This document shows positions 44,042 through 57,169 of a stretch of 60,000 nt of DNA, piece after piece. Each line of letters opens with the position of its first letter. Position 1 is the first letter of the stretch. The position numbers and the translations under genes were made by a program. This stretch comes from Polytrichum commune (Eukaryota > Streptophyta > Polytrichopsida > Polytrichales > Polytrichaceae): positions 15,874,001-15,934,000 of the forward strand of contig OX485803.1 in NCBI GenBank assembly GCA_950295325.1, read 5' to 3'. The notes under the pieces were generated by a model that saw nothing but the letters and a program-made list of their open reading frames with translations, did not search any database and was not told the DNA's origin.

Positions 44042-45954
44042 ATTTTCTTCTTATTATATTTGTGCATATTGGTTGAGCCTTATGCTTCCAATAATTGGCC
44101 ATTCAATAGGTCATTGCAATTTGAAGGGGTTTTTGATGAGGTAGTGGAATCAAGCTATGGCTTCTTTTTTGAATGTGGTGACTATGATGTGTGTTGAATG
44201 ATCAATTTTGATTCTACATTCATTGGCTTTTGGGGTTTTGTTGTATTTGCTAGGAGGATGTTGGGGAAGGACATGATTTTTAAAAGGGTTTGGAGAATGA
44301 TGAGAGCGTTGCACACATGTGCGTCCTGTAAAACACCGTCTTTAACGCATTGATTGGTGGCTTAAGAGTAAATCCCTTTTCCAAATCTCATGTTTCTATT
44401 CCTTTATGTCATCTTTCCTCTTTAGCTTTGGTGCGGCCCATATTAGAGGTCGGTGTTGTCAAGTTAAAAAATGGGTTTGTTATTGGATATTGCGACTGTG
44501 TCTTGTATGTTTGGTGTTTGATAGAGATGGTAAACCTAGATTCTTGGGATATTCATTGGTGTTATTTTTATGATGCATTTGAGTTGACACTTTCTCAGGA
44601 TAGAGATTTGTCAAAGTATAGTGGAAAGATGTTTTTGCATGGGAGAGGAACCACATGGTGATGACTTGGTGGTGGCACATTGACCCTCTTCGTTGTGATG
44701 AAATGGGATGACACTATACTATTGATCACATTTTGCTTGATCCCAGTGGCTCTTTTGCAACACTCCTTGATGCCATGAACGATTTGAATAAGTAGTTGTC
44801 CTTCCATCGTGTTTTTTTAATCACCTTAATTTCAATTGTTTTGAGGTCGCAAACCTAACTTCACCAATGTTGGGAATATAGGTCCACCAAGAGTGATTGT
44901 GTCAAAACAAATTTAAGGCATTTGGTATGTGCCCTTTAAGTGATTTCAAAGGTCTCATTACAAATGCCAATTATGAGAACTATGAGAAACGCCAAGCAAA
45001 AACATGATAGGTGTTGTAAATAATCACCCAACAATTTCTCTCGCATCATTACATAAGTGTAATGACAGTTTGTTAGTTTTTAAATTTTTTAAAATTAGAT
45101 TTATATTGAGACTACAGTCAATCAATGATAATCTAGCAATTTTGTATGTGAGGATCAAATGTTATGTGTATTGTGAAAACTTTAGAGGCCAGTGAACTAT
45201 TTTAGTGAATTAGTTTCTTGTAATTCTCAAGCAATTTGATTAAAAAATTAATCACCTTTGAGTACACCATTGCCTCCTTGCTACCTGTCATGTATCATTC
45301 TCATCTCTTGAAATTTGAAACTCATCATAAATGTGCATTATATTCACAATTTTTTTTGCCAAGCACACAATTTTAATGTCAATGTCACCCACACAAACAA
45401 CTTATTGAAGAAAATCGACACCTCCTATGATAGATCTAACCGTATGGATGGAAACTTCATAGAATTAGGGTTGTTCAACTCGCAAAGCTTGTTCTTTCTT
45501 TCACCAACAATCACACCTAAGTTGGACTCTCATATTCACACATTGAATCCAAACATAATACATGTTTCATTCAAGCACTTATTCCTCCATTCCGGCCCGA
45601 GGCACACATAACACGTTGGCCTTGCAAAATAATATAATACTATGTAAGTGGAACCTAGACCCAACACCAACGATTTTGGGCTAAGCAAGTGGCATGAAAG
45701 TGAAGATTCCGTGCTTAGATAGAGAGGTCCGTTGTGGAACTACCATTGACCAAAACCAAAAACACCTTAAGTTTCTCCCACCTTGTTAGATAAACGCATG
45801 GCAATCATTGGACTCGGGCCTTGGTGACCACCACTAGGTAGCACTTCGTGGAGAAGTTATATATATATATATATATATATAAAGAGAGAGAGAGAAGTGG
45901 TTTTTGTGCACCGCATGCCCTTGGGATCCGAAGCTCGACTCAAGCGGTGACGTT
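44042..45954. other. No gene recognised; microsatellites at the right end
   Basis: The frame at 44350-44661 (103 codons) and a stretch around 44655-44790 reading TWWWHIDPL and DPSGSFATLLDAMNDL are open but not recognised. (AT)n at about 45861-45881 is followed by (AG)n to about 45895. Confidence 0.4.
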
Positions 45955-46182
45955 CTATGATGGGGGAGAACTGGCAGTTAGTTAAAGATGAACCAGTTGG
46001 GTTTGAGAAATAACTGGTTGAAGTTCAAGAGGATTACGGATCATTTTAGAGGAATCTATAGAAGAATATACCCCAATTTAATGAAGGAGAACCGAAGGAT
46101 GTTGTCAACATGGAACCGGTTGGAGTTGCAAACACTAGGATCTCAACTGATTAGTATGCCCAAAACTCTCCCCGATCACTCA
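45955..46182 (+). mobile_element. CACTG-ended TIR family, copy with degraded ends
   Basis: Collinear with 46497-46729: GAGAACTGGCAGTTAGTTA, GATGAACCAGTTGGGTTTGA, CATTTTAGAGGAATCTAT, GTCAACATGGAACCGGTTGG, AACACTAGGATCTCAAC. The termini have lost the CACTG form. The 65-codon frame here is a by-product. Confidence 0.7.
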
Positions 46183-46496
46183 TGACGTTTTGTTTGCAAT
46201 GACTCTCCCGAAGGAGGGAGCAACACCACCAGCTATGGTGATCGTTGTTCATCAAAGAAGCCAATTGGTACATCCCCAGGGAAGTTTGATGATCTCGAAA
46301 TTCTCTCAGGACGATCGCACAGAAACACCAAGCATTTGCTACTAAATTGCTTGCAGGAAGCTCGTACTTTTAGTTGCCAAAATCAACCCCCGAAACAACA
46401 AACAAAAACCCAAGAAAAAAAAAAAATCTTTGATTTGGTTGACGTGACTACGAAAGGAGAACGGAGACATCAAGGTCTTAACTTCATGTTTGGAAA

Positions 46497-46729
46497 CACT
46501 GTCCGGAGAGAACTGGTGGTTAGTTACAGATGAACCGGTTGAATTTGAGGAATAACCAGTTGAAGTTGGAGACTTCAGGAGAATTACCCATCATTTTAGA
46601 GGAATCTATATATAGAAGAATATGCCTCAAATGAATTAAAGCAAAACTAGAAGATGTCAACATGTAACCGGTTGGATTTAGAATCACTAGGATCTTGACC
46701 GACTATGCCCAAAAACTTCCCGGGCACTG
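46497..46729 (+). mobile_element. CACTG-ended TIR family, best-preserved copy
   Basis: A 233-bp element. It starts CACTGTCCGGAGAGAACTGG and its right end, on the reverse strand, reads CAGTGCCCGGGAAGTTTTTG. The interior repeats AACCGGTTGA-like phrases and AACACTAGGATCTTGACCG. CACTG/CAGTG ends suggest a CACTA-type MITE, but I see no clear 3-bp duplication. Other copies: 15225-15325, 45955-46182, 48885-48999 (reverse) and 52942-53168. Confidence 0.7.
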
Positions 46730-47221
46730 TTTAGAAACATGCAGCATTACGGGTCCTCTCCAATAAAATAAAATATATAAGGGTCCATCTCTTTGAAATA
46801 GGAGGATACATAAGGGTCCAGGTTAGATACTTGCCTCTTCAAGCAGGCTCCCATCAACATTATCCAAGGTGAAAATGCAACCAACTATATTATAGCTTGT
46901 AGTTTTTTTTTCAAGATGATTTGACTTCAGAATTAGAATCAAAGACCCCGATTAGTTTGAAGAAACCCACTTGAGATGAACTAAGCACAAATGTATAGGG
47001 ATCATAATTTTATGAGATCCACTTACCTTGGTAATAGTGGTGGAGGCCTAGCTTTGGCCAGGTTCCCTTAATGAGCTTCCAAGGTTATTTGTTGAAACAT
47101 CCAAACTTCGAAAGTAGATTCTCAAGTCAATTCAAAGCACCTCAACTTGTTGTGGGTGTTCTTGATGATATTATAAATGTTGATGGATTGCCAATAATAC
47201 ACCTTTTATGGTATTTATTGT
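46730..47221. other. No gene recognised; relic of family C centre
   Basis: ATCAAAGACCCCGATTAGTTTGAAG with CACTTGAGATGAACTAA (46940-46985) resembles the centre of the family C TIR elements; ends were not found. Confidence 0.4.
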
Positions 47222-47365
47222 TGCATGTGTGATAGTGTCACTTACCCTATTTTGAGGTATTGTGTTAGGTTACACTAATGATGATTAGTGTAACCTCATG
47301 ACACTTGGCATTCAAGTGTGCATATTATTATCATACTTGGCATGAGTATGTTCAATATTGTTATG
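47222..47365 (+). repeat. Dispersed repeat D, copy 3, with a 13-bp-arm hairpin
   Basis: Matches 27310-27455. It carries a perfect hairpin at 47267-47296: AGGTTACACTAAT, loop GATG, ATTAGTGTAACCT. The hairpin is not present in the other two copies. Confidence 0.65.
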
Positions 47366-48884
47366 AGGTGTATGCCTATGTTACACAATGGTCTACAAGC
47401 TAACTAAAGTGTACACAAATGACACTTGGATTTAGTATGCTCTAGAATATCTTTCTCTTGCATACTAATATGTGAACATACAACACTTGCCATTAGTATG
47501 CTGAATAATACCTTCTCTTTATATACTAAAATGCAAAACTATCATCTCAAGTATCCCAATGTACTACACTAAAATGTCATAATGTAAATAACTTTTCATT
47601 TCAATTTTTTTCTCATCATGACGGATAGTATCATATTGGCAAGTAATGGACATGACACTTTGGAACCTCTAGGCATCTAATTTAGGCCCTTTGCAAAAAG
47701 TGTACATGACACTAAATGCCATAAATGGTGTAGTCTGAATGAAAGTGTTTTCTTGCATACATGTTAAAGTATGCGCGAGCATTATGCTACTTTGACAAAT
47801 TAGGGTTCAAGTCTTATTGTGAAACTTAAAACCATGGTCCACCTAAATCCCATTATAAACTTTACACTAGGCCATGAATCCTAAGTCTTAATATCCTAAA
47901 TGATAGCAAGAATGATGTCAAGAAATTAGGACTTTGCTTTGGAACAGGTAACACAACTCCAGGATTAAGTCCTAATGATGTTTTTCATATAATCAAGCAA
48001 GGTTTGACAATATTACAACAGTTGAATTACAAGAGCCATTGAGGAGAGACACACCTTGTCACTAGAATAAAATGTGGACAATGGGTAGTCAAAAATCCTT
48101 TGGTTGACAACCAAAATGATTCATTTTGGTATTTTTTCATCATGAGTTGCAATGACCAAACCACGACGGATGGTTGCAGTATACGAGTTTTCAATTGGTG
48201 TTTGTGCTTTGTTGTTGTATGATTTTTTTTATGAAGATGGAGGATCTTTTTTCAAATCCCTTGTGAATGTAGTGAGGAAGTCTTTGTTGCTCCAAAGATT
48301 TATTTTGCTCCAAACATTGCAGATTTATGCCCATATTCATTTTAAAGAAACCAGGGTTGCAATTTATCAGCTGTTGCATCAACTGCTAGTGATCATGACA
48401 CTCACATTGAAGAAGATGAAGAAGGGGTACAAATTGTCGCAACTCCCAGATGCAACGAGCAACATCTTAGTTTAGATTCAGAATGCAAAAGTTTAGATAC
48501 AAGTGAGGGCCATTACCTGTTTTCTTTGCATATTTTCTTCATCACATTTTTAATTATACTGTTTTGATTGGGTTTTTCTTTGGGGGGGGGGGGGGAGCTT
48601 AGCTTTTATTCCGTTTCTGCTCACTTTCGTGCATGAACTGATGCTTGTGTTTATATGTACGTCTATATGTACAGATGGTAGTTTCACTTCTTGTTTTTGT
48701 AACGTCTCACATTACTTGCAATTTTGATGCAAGTCAATGCAATCCTAGTTTCTATAGGAATGCCATAACTTTTGAGTGCATCAACTCCTCTCAGACCTTG
48801 TGCTACTAGTGTGCACAAATTCTTGGAAGTAGATGGACTCACCCTCGCACACATTCGAAGCATATCCTTCACATATGGTGCGTT
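47366..48884. other. No gene recognised; poly-G tract
   Basis: A 107-codon frame at 48152-48475 starts with a plausible Met, but I recognise no domain. A run of 14 G occupies 48582-48595. A/T-rich otherwise. Confidence 0.4.
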
Positions 48885-48999
48885 CTCTAAATTCCTCTAC
48901 AATTATGGGTGATTTTCCTGAAGTCTTGAACTTCAACCAGTTATTTCTCAAACTCATCCAGTCCATCTGGAACTAGCGGTCGGTTTTCCGAGTTCACTG
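48885..48999 (-). mobile_element. CACTG-ended TIR family, truncated reverse copy
   Basis: Read on the reverse strand, it begins CAGTGAACTCGGAAAACCGA, then GATGAGTTTGAGAAATAACT, GGTTGAAGTTCAAGACTTCA and TAGAGGAAT, matching the left half of the family. Confidence 0.6.
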
Positions 49000-49489
49000 G
49001 ATCCAGCATTGGTCTAAGAAGGGTACTGTAAGTGGATGGAATCCAAACCAGTAGTTTATAGTCAAGGAATCTGAATACCTTCATCGGGAATAATATGACA
49101 CATGCATTCGAAATTGTGGCCTGAGTTGCTCAATTTATAGATCCGAATACATTCACGGCATGACCAAATTCCTTCTGGAGTTGTGGATTACATTTTTCTT
49201 CTTCCACTCACTGCCTCAACAAGACATTATAGAACTAATCTGACACTGCATTGTCTTCAAATTCTCTCAGTGTGTAGCCCCAGAATGCAAATAGCTAGCA
49301 TCGACTTAAGGGATGTGGGTCTTACATGGCCACTCTTCTGAATTGGACACTTATATTGGAGTAATATGTAGCAAGGTTTACAGTTAAGAACCGGCATCAA
49401 AAGAGACACCTGTTACAATGAAGTTTGATGATGTGCTCAAAAATATAGACACAATATGAGGTTTGATAGTTGATACAATTGGGATCTGA
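49000..49489. other. No gene recognised
   Basis: GGACACTTATATT and AGAGACACC phrases near 49340-49415 resemble 50955-51025 weakly, possibly an old duplicated segment. Nothing else seen. Confidence 0.35.
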
Positions 49490-50165
49490 GTCTATGCGAT
49501 GACGTACAGAGAAAATTGAACTTCACTCCTATAACTTTTGTATTTCAACTTCAATTTTGAAACTTGTAATGACAATTTGCGTGATTTGCAATTGCTAGCC
49601 GGATGAGATAATTTGTGATTCAAACCAATGATTAGAATGCCAATGGAGTTAGAAGTGCCCACACCTTGATTTCCCACAAAAAAACATATGTGTAATGGTC
49701 ATACCTTCAATCTAGATACTAAAATCAGCGTATGGCCTCCCTCTGACTTGCACGTACAATGAAAGTTATTAAAAGTTTATTCGTTTATTTATTTTAGAAC
49801 TATCAATCAAAGATTATGGAGTACCCAATATATTCTGGCACATGTTTCTCCTCAGCACTCACCTTAGATCACCCAAGACATTCTCATATAATACCCACGA
49901 TTCTAATATACATGTAAAAAGGCACTCGACAATTATTTGTAGACGATGACAATACACATTAAGAGGTGTGTGGCCCTCTTGTGGGCCTGTCCAACTCCAC
50001 GAACATTTTGACAGTTGGATCGGAGCGGGAACCGTCTCATGTGATTAACATTTGTGCAAGTCATGGAGATTGACATTTAAAGTTTCAAAATCACAGTTGA
50101 GATGCAAAGTTATAAGAGGTCAACATGAAGATTCTCTTTCTCTTTACACGATGACGATGACCCTC
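49490..50165. repeat. Long diverged inverted repeat (~115-bp arms)
   Basis: The left arm (about 49495-49620), read on the reverse strand, has ACAAGTTTCAAAATTGAAGT, ACAAAAGTTATAGGAGT, TTTCTCTGTACGTCATCG. The right arm (about 50030-50165) has TTAAAGTTTCAAAATCACAG, GCAAAGTTATAAGAGGTCAA and CTCTTTACACGATGACG. The ~410-bp spacer has no domain. It could be a TIR element with worn ends or two opposed copies of a repeat. Confidence 0.6.
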
Positions 50166-52941
50166 TCAACTGTGTTAACTATTCAACTTAGAAATGGTCG
50201 TCTACATTTTGTTCAATCACATCGTCGAATCTCATCATATTATGTGTCTATTTGGCATCTTTTCCTAACTACGAGCCTCACCATATCGGTGTCTAATTAA
50301 CAGTACTGACCACAGAAGGCTCACATAACCTGAAATCTATCCCATGACAATGTAATTTCTGATAACAAGCTCTCAAGAATCTCCACTCAGATAAATGTCA
50401 TGCTCTGGAGACTAGAGATTAGACTTGATTACCTAGGTTCTTACATAAAGAGCCTCTCCAGAATCAACAGAGGCTATGAGTCTAACTTACTCCAAACCTT
50501 GAATCCCCATGAAGAGTTACACAGCTTTGCACTGCCGCAGTCTACAATTATCACTATGTTCGCTAATTAGAGACTCAAAATAAACGCAAATGTTTTGATA
50601 TCTAGTTCAATTTCTTATTGTGATGACATGTATTTGTTCCGAATTGGTTAGTGCCGCCCATGCAAATCACTTGATTAAGTCACATTGAATATATTTTTGT
50701 GTTTTTCTTGTTCTTTATTTGAAAAACTACGTTCTTAAATAGTCTCAAAATCATGAAAAAGTCTCTCATTACTGAATATAGTGATAATACGAGAAAACTA
50801 GGATCCAATGCTGGTTATTTAGACAAAGAATGAGACTTCGGGGTGGGAAGGATTCAACAATAGACTTGGATGAAGTGCCCTGTGAGACCTAGACTAACTC
50901 CAGACTTCACATTCACGAATGTATGCGGGTGTTATTTGGATACTTATCTGCACTGGACACCTATATTTGATTGGTGTGTGGTAAGGTGCGGATCGAGGAA
51001 CAAACACCGCAGAGACACATTTTTGGAAGAGATTGGACTACGTTTTCAAATTTTATTAACTACTACACAATCAATTGTGAACACAATTGAGAGGACCTTT
51101 GTATTCAATTACGGAACCAACAAACGTCCCCGTCCAATGAACATAACCAAATCATGGTAGGTTTGATTTTCAAATTCATTTTGGGGGGTTGTTGTTTCAT
51201 CATAAGTTTGCTAATACAATGCACATTTGCAGACGTAAATTTTATCAATAGAAGATGCAGAACAAGAAAAACAAATCGGATAACACCCACATATCTAGTG
51301 TTGGAACTTTGACACTTTGCTCCTTTAAGTGTAATTGGAACTTTGACAACTTGAGGGCACATGAGCATTGAGGCAGTTGCCATTGTAATTCAATTACCTC
51401 AACTTTAAGTCAAATGCATAAAACATACACCACACTTTGAAAACAAAGTTTGAATATCTTGTTGTAGCATTTTATGGAGGTGATGAAGGTGGGTCCTCCA
51501 TAATGCCACCTCTAGTAGGGTCTGAAAGAGGTGGAATTATGGTGTTATATCTCTAGAGGGGGCTTTGACAATTATTTCATTAATATTGAGAAAAATCGTA
51601 ATTTAGGTTCGTACAGATTCATTATGAAATTTTAGGAGGTGTGGCCTAGGTGCCATGTGGGTGTGACTACAATGTGGAGGGTACAACAAAGGTGACACTA
51701 CACATGGTCCATTGAAAAGGGGGTGGGGGGATGAAAATGTAGAGAGAATTTAAACAATATTAAGAAAATTATAGTTCTTGTGTTTAGGGTTTAAGTTGGG
51801 TTTAAGTCAAACCCACTTATTAAAACTAAGGTATCCTTGGCTATAGTAATAAAAAGTTATGCATGTCCTCTAAAAAAACAACGAAATGCTTGAGTGATGA
51901 CTTTTTACCATTGCAGTTGTCGATGAAGTCTAATTGACAAGGAAAATGTGAGGTGAATGAACGACCACCTTGCATGGATTGGTATGGGAGATCTCTAGGT
52001 TAGATTGATTTATCTACTCATTACTAAAATCAGAAGCTCACACCCTAGACATAATCTTGCTTTACAGATTTTATTAGTTCAAAACCTGTCGAATGCTACC
52101 GTAATTACATGTCACTCCGAGAATAGTTCAGAAGAGATGGATCCAGAGCCTGCTCAATCTCATCAATGCTCATTGTCGCTCAATCCTAGAGTTTTCAGAG
52201 AAGTAGGTAGTATAGTGACGTTACTTTCTGCCCTTTTTTTCTTCCGTAATCCGCCGATTCGAATCAAATTTGTAGAAAGCAGCCATTAATATCCAATGGC
52301 AAGCTCAGCTTTTGATGTTCAGAGCTGTTTGAAAGAATGCCTAATCTCTCAGTTTGCAGTCTAAACTGTTAGGAGCCTGGATTTGCCCAAGACGAAATCA
52401 AGACGAAATCAACACTTGCTTGCTCGGCATCTATCCAAAGAGCAAGAAAATTGATTGAAAACCGATCATCTCAAATGGACAAACAACTCTTCCTTATCAA
52501 GCATCTGCTTATACTTCGTGAGCAGATTGCTCGCTTCAATATAAATTTCTCAATGACACACAAGAAAACTTGATTTTGATTACACATTTGCTTGATCAGC
52601 TGCACTGAGTCCTGAGGGGTCAGCCATCGCTCTGGGATTCTGAGATTTTCTATCGGAATGCACAGAAGAGCTTGACAATTACCGTAGAGGGCTCTCTATT
52701 CCGGGAAAAAAAAAGTTCTGTTTCCTTCACGTCTTGCCATTGTCCACTGTACAGCGGTTAAGACGCTCTTGAATCTGACGTGGAATCTACATTCCGGAAT
52801 AAGTAAAGATGAGATAGAGCACCCTTTACGGTAATGCAAAATTGACATGTGAGCAGTTCAACAAGTTGGTCACTAGGGTCTTCACTCTCCTTCATAATGA
52901 AGATCACAACTGTGAAATTGGCACCACGAAGCCGGTCAGTA
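50166..52941. other. No gene recognised
   Basis: About 2.8 kb with frames under 100 codons on both strands (for example 50870-51160 and 52005-52289), none with a domain or clear splice context. Short relics aside, I see nothing supportable. Confidence 0.4.
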
Positions 52942-53168
52942 CAATGAGCAGGGAAGACCAATCGCTAGTTACAAGATGAACCGGTTGAGTTTGAGGATTA
53001 CCCGGTTGAGGTTCAAGACTTCAGGAAAACTACCGATCATTTTAGAGGAAACTATGGAATATACTTCGAATTAATAAAGAAAACCTGAAAGATGTCAACA
53101 TGTAACTGGTTGGACTTGGAAACACTAGGATCTCGACCAATTATCCCCGAAAATCTCCCCGGACATTG
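52942..53168 (+). mobile_element. CACTG-ended TIR family, full-length copy
   Basis: 227 bp, starting CAATGAGCAGGGAAGACCAA and ending CTCCCCGGACATTG. Interior: GATGAACCGGTTGAGTTTGA, CCCGGTTGAGGTTCAAGACT, CATTTTAGAGGAAACTAT, GTCAACATGTAACTGGTTGG, ACACTAGGATCTCGACC. Collinear with 46497-46729. Confidence 0.7.
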
Positions 53169-56100
53169 GGTCAGTAGATGCAGAAGCACCCAAGGGCTTG
53201 AAATAGCAAGAGATGAAAGCACACATTTCTCACAGCACAAACTTCAGAAAGAATGAAACCTCGAGTGCATTGCCTGCTGAGAATTAAATCCACGCACAAG
53301 GCGATTGCATGTAGTGCGGCAAGGCCTGATAAGGCACAACGGGTTATTATTGGAGTCAATGCGTTTCGCATTGGTTACTTAGTTCAAGATTGGTCACTTG
53401 ATTAGTTAGAGTAGTTAGATTGATTAGTGAAAGAAGTTTCTTCGTTCAGATCACCGGCAGAGAAGAGGAATAATAAGACGAGCAACAAGTTTCATGGAAA
53501 TATAGACTGCAAGATACATGTGAGTGTGAGTGCATGTAATTGATAGAAAGTTGATCAAGATTTGGAATATAGACGAGTGTTTGAATTATTTACTCACAAG
53601 AAATAAAGCATATTGTACAAAGTGTGTCTCTACATGAGTGGTTCGTGCATCATCATGTGTATGTGTGTAGAGTTATCAAGGAGTGAAGAAAGCAATATAG
53701 ACAGAGACTGTGAGTAAATTTGTGTCACGTTTCACCGCCGAGTGATTGTTTGAAGATTGGTAAAAACTGTGTTGCTAACAAAAGTTATCACTCATGTGAG
53801 ACTAAGAAGAGGTGGAAAATAGAAGAATCCCAGTATATCTCACATCACTGAATCGAATAACTATGTCGGGGTTAATTAGCTCATTGTTCATCAACCGGAA
53901 AGCATGTGTTGATGTTCGTATCACTCTTGTGGCTTCTAGAATCAAGGTAATTTACTTGGGCACATTTTTGGTATCATGTGTTCAGGTGAGCCTTAGTGCA
54001 GTTGCATTCTTGTTTTCGGAGTTGGTGCAATACAATTAAGGACGAGTTGAGTGCTGAGGGTTGAGATTTGTTTCAGGCAAACAAAAGAGAAAGGAGATTG
54101 CTAGGCATCATGTCTTGTGTAGAAGTCACAAGCTCTAAAAAATTTCTTGCAACACCATCAACACTTTTGAATTATTCTCCTTGGATAAGAGAGAGAGCAA
54201 GATGTCCGGATTGAACAAACAATTGTCACAATAGAAGAGATGAAGCTAATTCCTTGCAATTGAAGCTAAACCCTTGGCATTGTGTTTGCATGCAAACATA
54301 CAACAAAACTTTCACACCTTGAAGAACCGAGATATGTAGGGTTGAATGGTGTGGATGTGTGGAAGGCTAGAAAATCATCAGGCACACCATGCTATGCACA
54401 TCACACATGAATAAAAAACAATTTGGCAAAATAACATAGAACCTAAACCTTACTTAATGATACAAATGGAACAAATTTTCTACTTGCTTGTGAAGGTAAG
54501 AAAAAGAAGGTTAGGTAAAGAAGGTGATTATCTCCTTCTCTTCTTCATCATTTTGGAACTCCGAGGAATTAAAGAACAACTTGGTGAAAACCATCAACTT
54601 GACAAAAATCACATAATACAACTGCAAAACCAAGAAATACAATTGAACATAACTCCAAATGTATTTCAAATGATCAAAATTTGTATAATTGAGCAAAAAT
54701 AAGTAAACAAAATTGCCATGTGAAGGGGTTGAGCCCTGGTCTTTTCAAACCTTGCCCAACTACAACACATGGCTCTTACCGCAAGACAAATGTTAGTAAA
54801 CTATTTATGAGCAAATATAGCAGCAAAGGGTGCAAGAATTCTTACCTTTGCCTCCACTATGACAAGTTTCCATGTACTCAACTTTGGATCATTGTTGAAG
54901 TCATCATGAAATCATGCAAAATGCCATAAAACATTCAATTGATGTGAGACATAGATGGGAAGAAAAGTATATGCATTAAAAAAATTTGAGAGCACATCAA
55001 TTGAGGAATCAAACTCACCATTTGGCAACCAGCTTGTTGATTATCTCTTAAAGTTCTTGTTGATTCTGCATAACTCTTGGAATCACACTAATGGCCAGAT
55101 GACAAATCCTTGGGCAATTAAAATCACTAGTACTCAAATAGAAGCAATCACAAATATTATTATTTGCATGAGTTTGTTTTACTATGCAAGCAATGTGCAC
55201 CTCTTTCAAAATTGACATCATTGATTAAAGGCGTCATCAAATGGAAATGTTTCTAGTCTGAAGAAAGGCTAGCAAAACATTATGTTGGTAAGTTTTGCGA
55301 TTTTTTTTAATTGGTTCCTAATTTGGGACTTCATATAAATGAGAGTGGAGAATGTCCTCTTGTCTTTGACGTTGCCCATGATCATCACTACTATAATTTC
55401 AATGACCTTTCAGTACTATGATAGCTTGCTTGCCAAGAAAGTATTGATGAACAATGTCCTCCACACATTTGTCATGGGATTCACATCCTGAACATGCTCC
55501 ATAGCCCACCATGCATTGTTCCTCATTGATATCTTAAGGTACAAAGACCATAGGTCTTTGAGAGACTAGCATTTCACATACGATGTGTTCATTATTAAGG
55601 CTAGATTGCGTTTAGGGTAAGAATATGTTGCCTAAGGATTGTAGGACCCAAAGAAGAACTTAAAGGAAGCAATGTGTAAATGGTTCGGGCAGCTAATAGT
55701 TGCTAAAAGTGGAAGCTAACACCTAGTTTGATAGATTGATAGTTGGTAACAAGTAGTTGACAGTGTGTTGGATATACAATTCCCAACATCTAGAAACCAA
55801 GTATGCAAAAACAACAAGATGGTTGTGGTCACCACTTTTATCTAGGGCTTTTTATGACAATGATAAGTAAAAACAAGAAAGGGGGAACTCTCTATAATTT
55901 TTGTTGGATAAGAGATAAATTCTTTTCTTAGGCTTAGCTAAAAGACTTAAATTGTATTATGTAGATCTAGGTGCGAAGAGAGTAAGGACTTTCATCTTTG
56001 TAAGTGAAAGTTACTTCACTAGGAAATAGAAAAAACCAACTGATTTTGGGAGTTTTCTTGTATATTGGCAGATAAGGGGCCTTGGCAGCTACGAGTTGAA

Positions 56101-57169
56101 TGTTCACAATTCTGGTAACAAGGAGGTGTGACTCCCATTGAAGGGTAGGTCCAGTAGACTAAAGGTGGCCTACTCCAAAGCAACTAGGATAGACCAGTAA
56201 CAAAAGGCTTAGGGAAGATTCGCTCGAAAGAGACAACTAGTGGTACCTTTATCAAGATAAGCAATAGAGGATAGTCTCATTGGTTGAGGCACCATGGGGA
56301 AATTGCCTCACCGTAGGAATAAACTCAGCCAACTAGGGGCTTGTAATGGTTATTCAACCACCAAACTAGGACTGGCAAACCCGTGACTAGTCAAAAACCC
56401 AACCGATAGAGAACTAAGAAAATTCTAGGACGATTAATGGGCTCAAACTAGTGGATTGTAACCAAGAAAATAAGGGAAAAACCAGTTTAACATTTATCAT
56501 CCAATTCTTTGGGACCTTAACATGTGGCTTCAAGATAGCTAGGTGATGAGGAGCTTAAGATCACCAAGGCTCTCAAATTTATGGGACAATGAAATTTTGA
56601 TCTGCATTCATCTTCATGATCAGAGCTTTGTAATTGGAGAGTACATGCTTGGCAAGCATGAGCATTGAAATCCATCTCGTCTAAGCATTCCTCAAAATGC
56701 AATCACCACATGTTTTCACAATATTAGCCACCTCTTCAATTCCTAACCTTTTAGGGGAGTGATTGAACTTATTGTAAAATAATTGCAATGCATCTTCAAT
56801 CTTTTGCACAATGGGAAGCTTTGTGTGAGCCCAATATTGTGCCCACATGTGTTCTTAATTTTAAAGTTTGCTAAAACCGTAGGCTTTGTGTTTACATTGA
56901 ATATTCAAAAAATATAAAAAGAGTGAAGCGTGAAAGTTCGGATTTGAATTGAGCTAAAAGGCTAATTAGGTGTATTTAGGGCGTTAAGTCGAAGAGACTT
57001 AAAGGAGTGTTTTGAGTAGGGGCCAAGAGTCTTTTAAGGTCAAGCCTTATATTTAAAACAAGTGGCTTGAGTTAAGTTAGTTGTTGGTTAGTTAAGTTTG
57101 AAGAGACAAAGGAGAAAGTTGTGGAGTCTAAAAAGAGAAGGTGGCGGCTAAGTGGTTATGCTGGCTAAA
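53169..57169. other. No gene recognised
   Basis: About 4 kb, A/T-rich. Short frames such as 53812-54039, 54457-54702 and 54955-55215 have no domain. A 44-codon reverse stretch without a Met (55388-55534) is Cys-rich but has no support. If a gene is present it must have small exons I cannot see. Confidence 0.4.

Noticed and set aside
44350-44661. 103-codon frame as a possible gene
   Set aside because: No recognisable domain, stops in the surrounding sequence, and no splice or promoter signal that I can support.
55388-55534. Cys-rich 44-codon reverse stretch
   Set aside because: No Met, a stop just upstream, no matching neighbour frame and no recognised domain.
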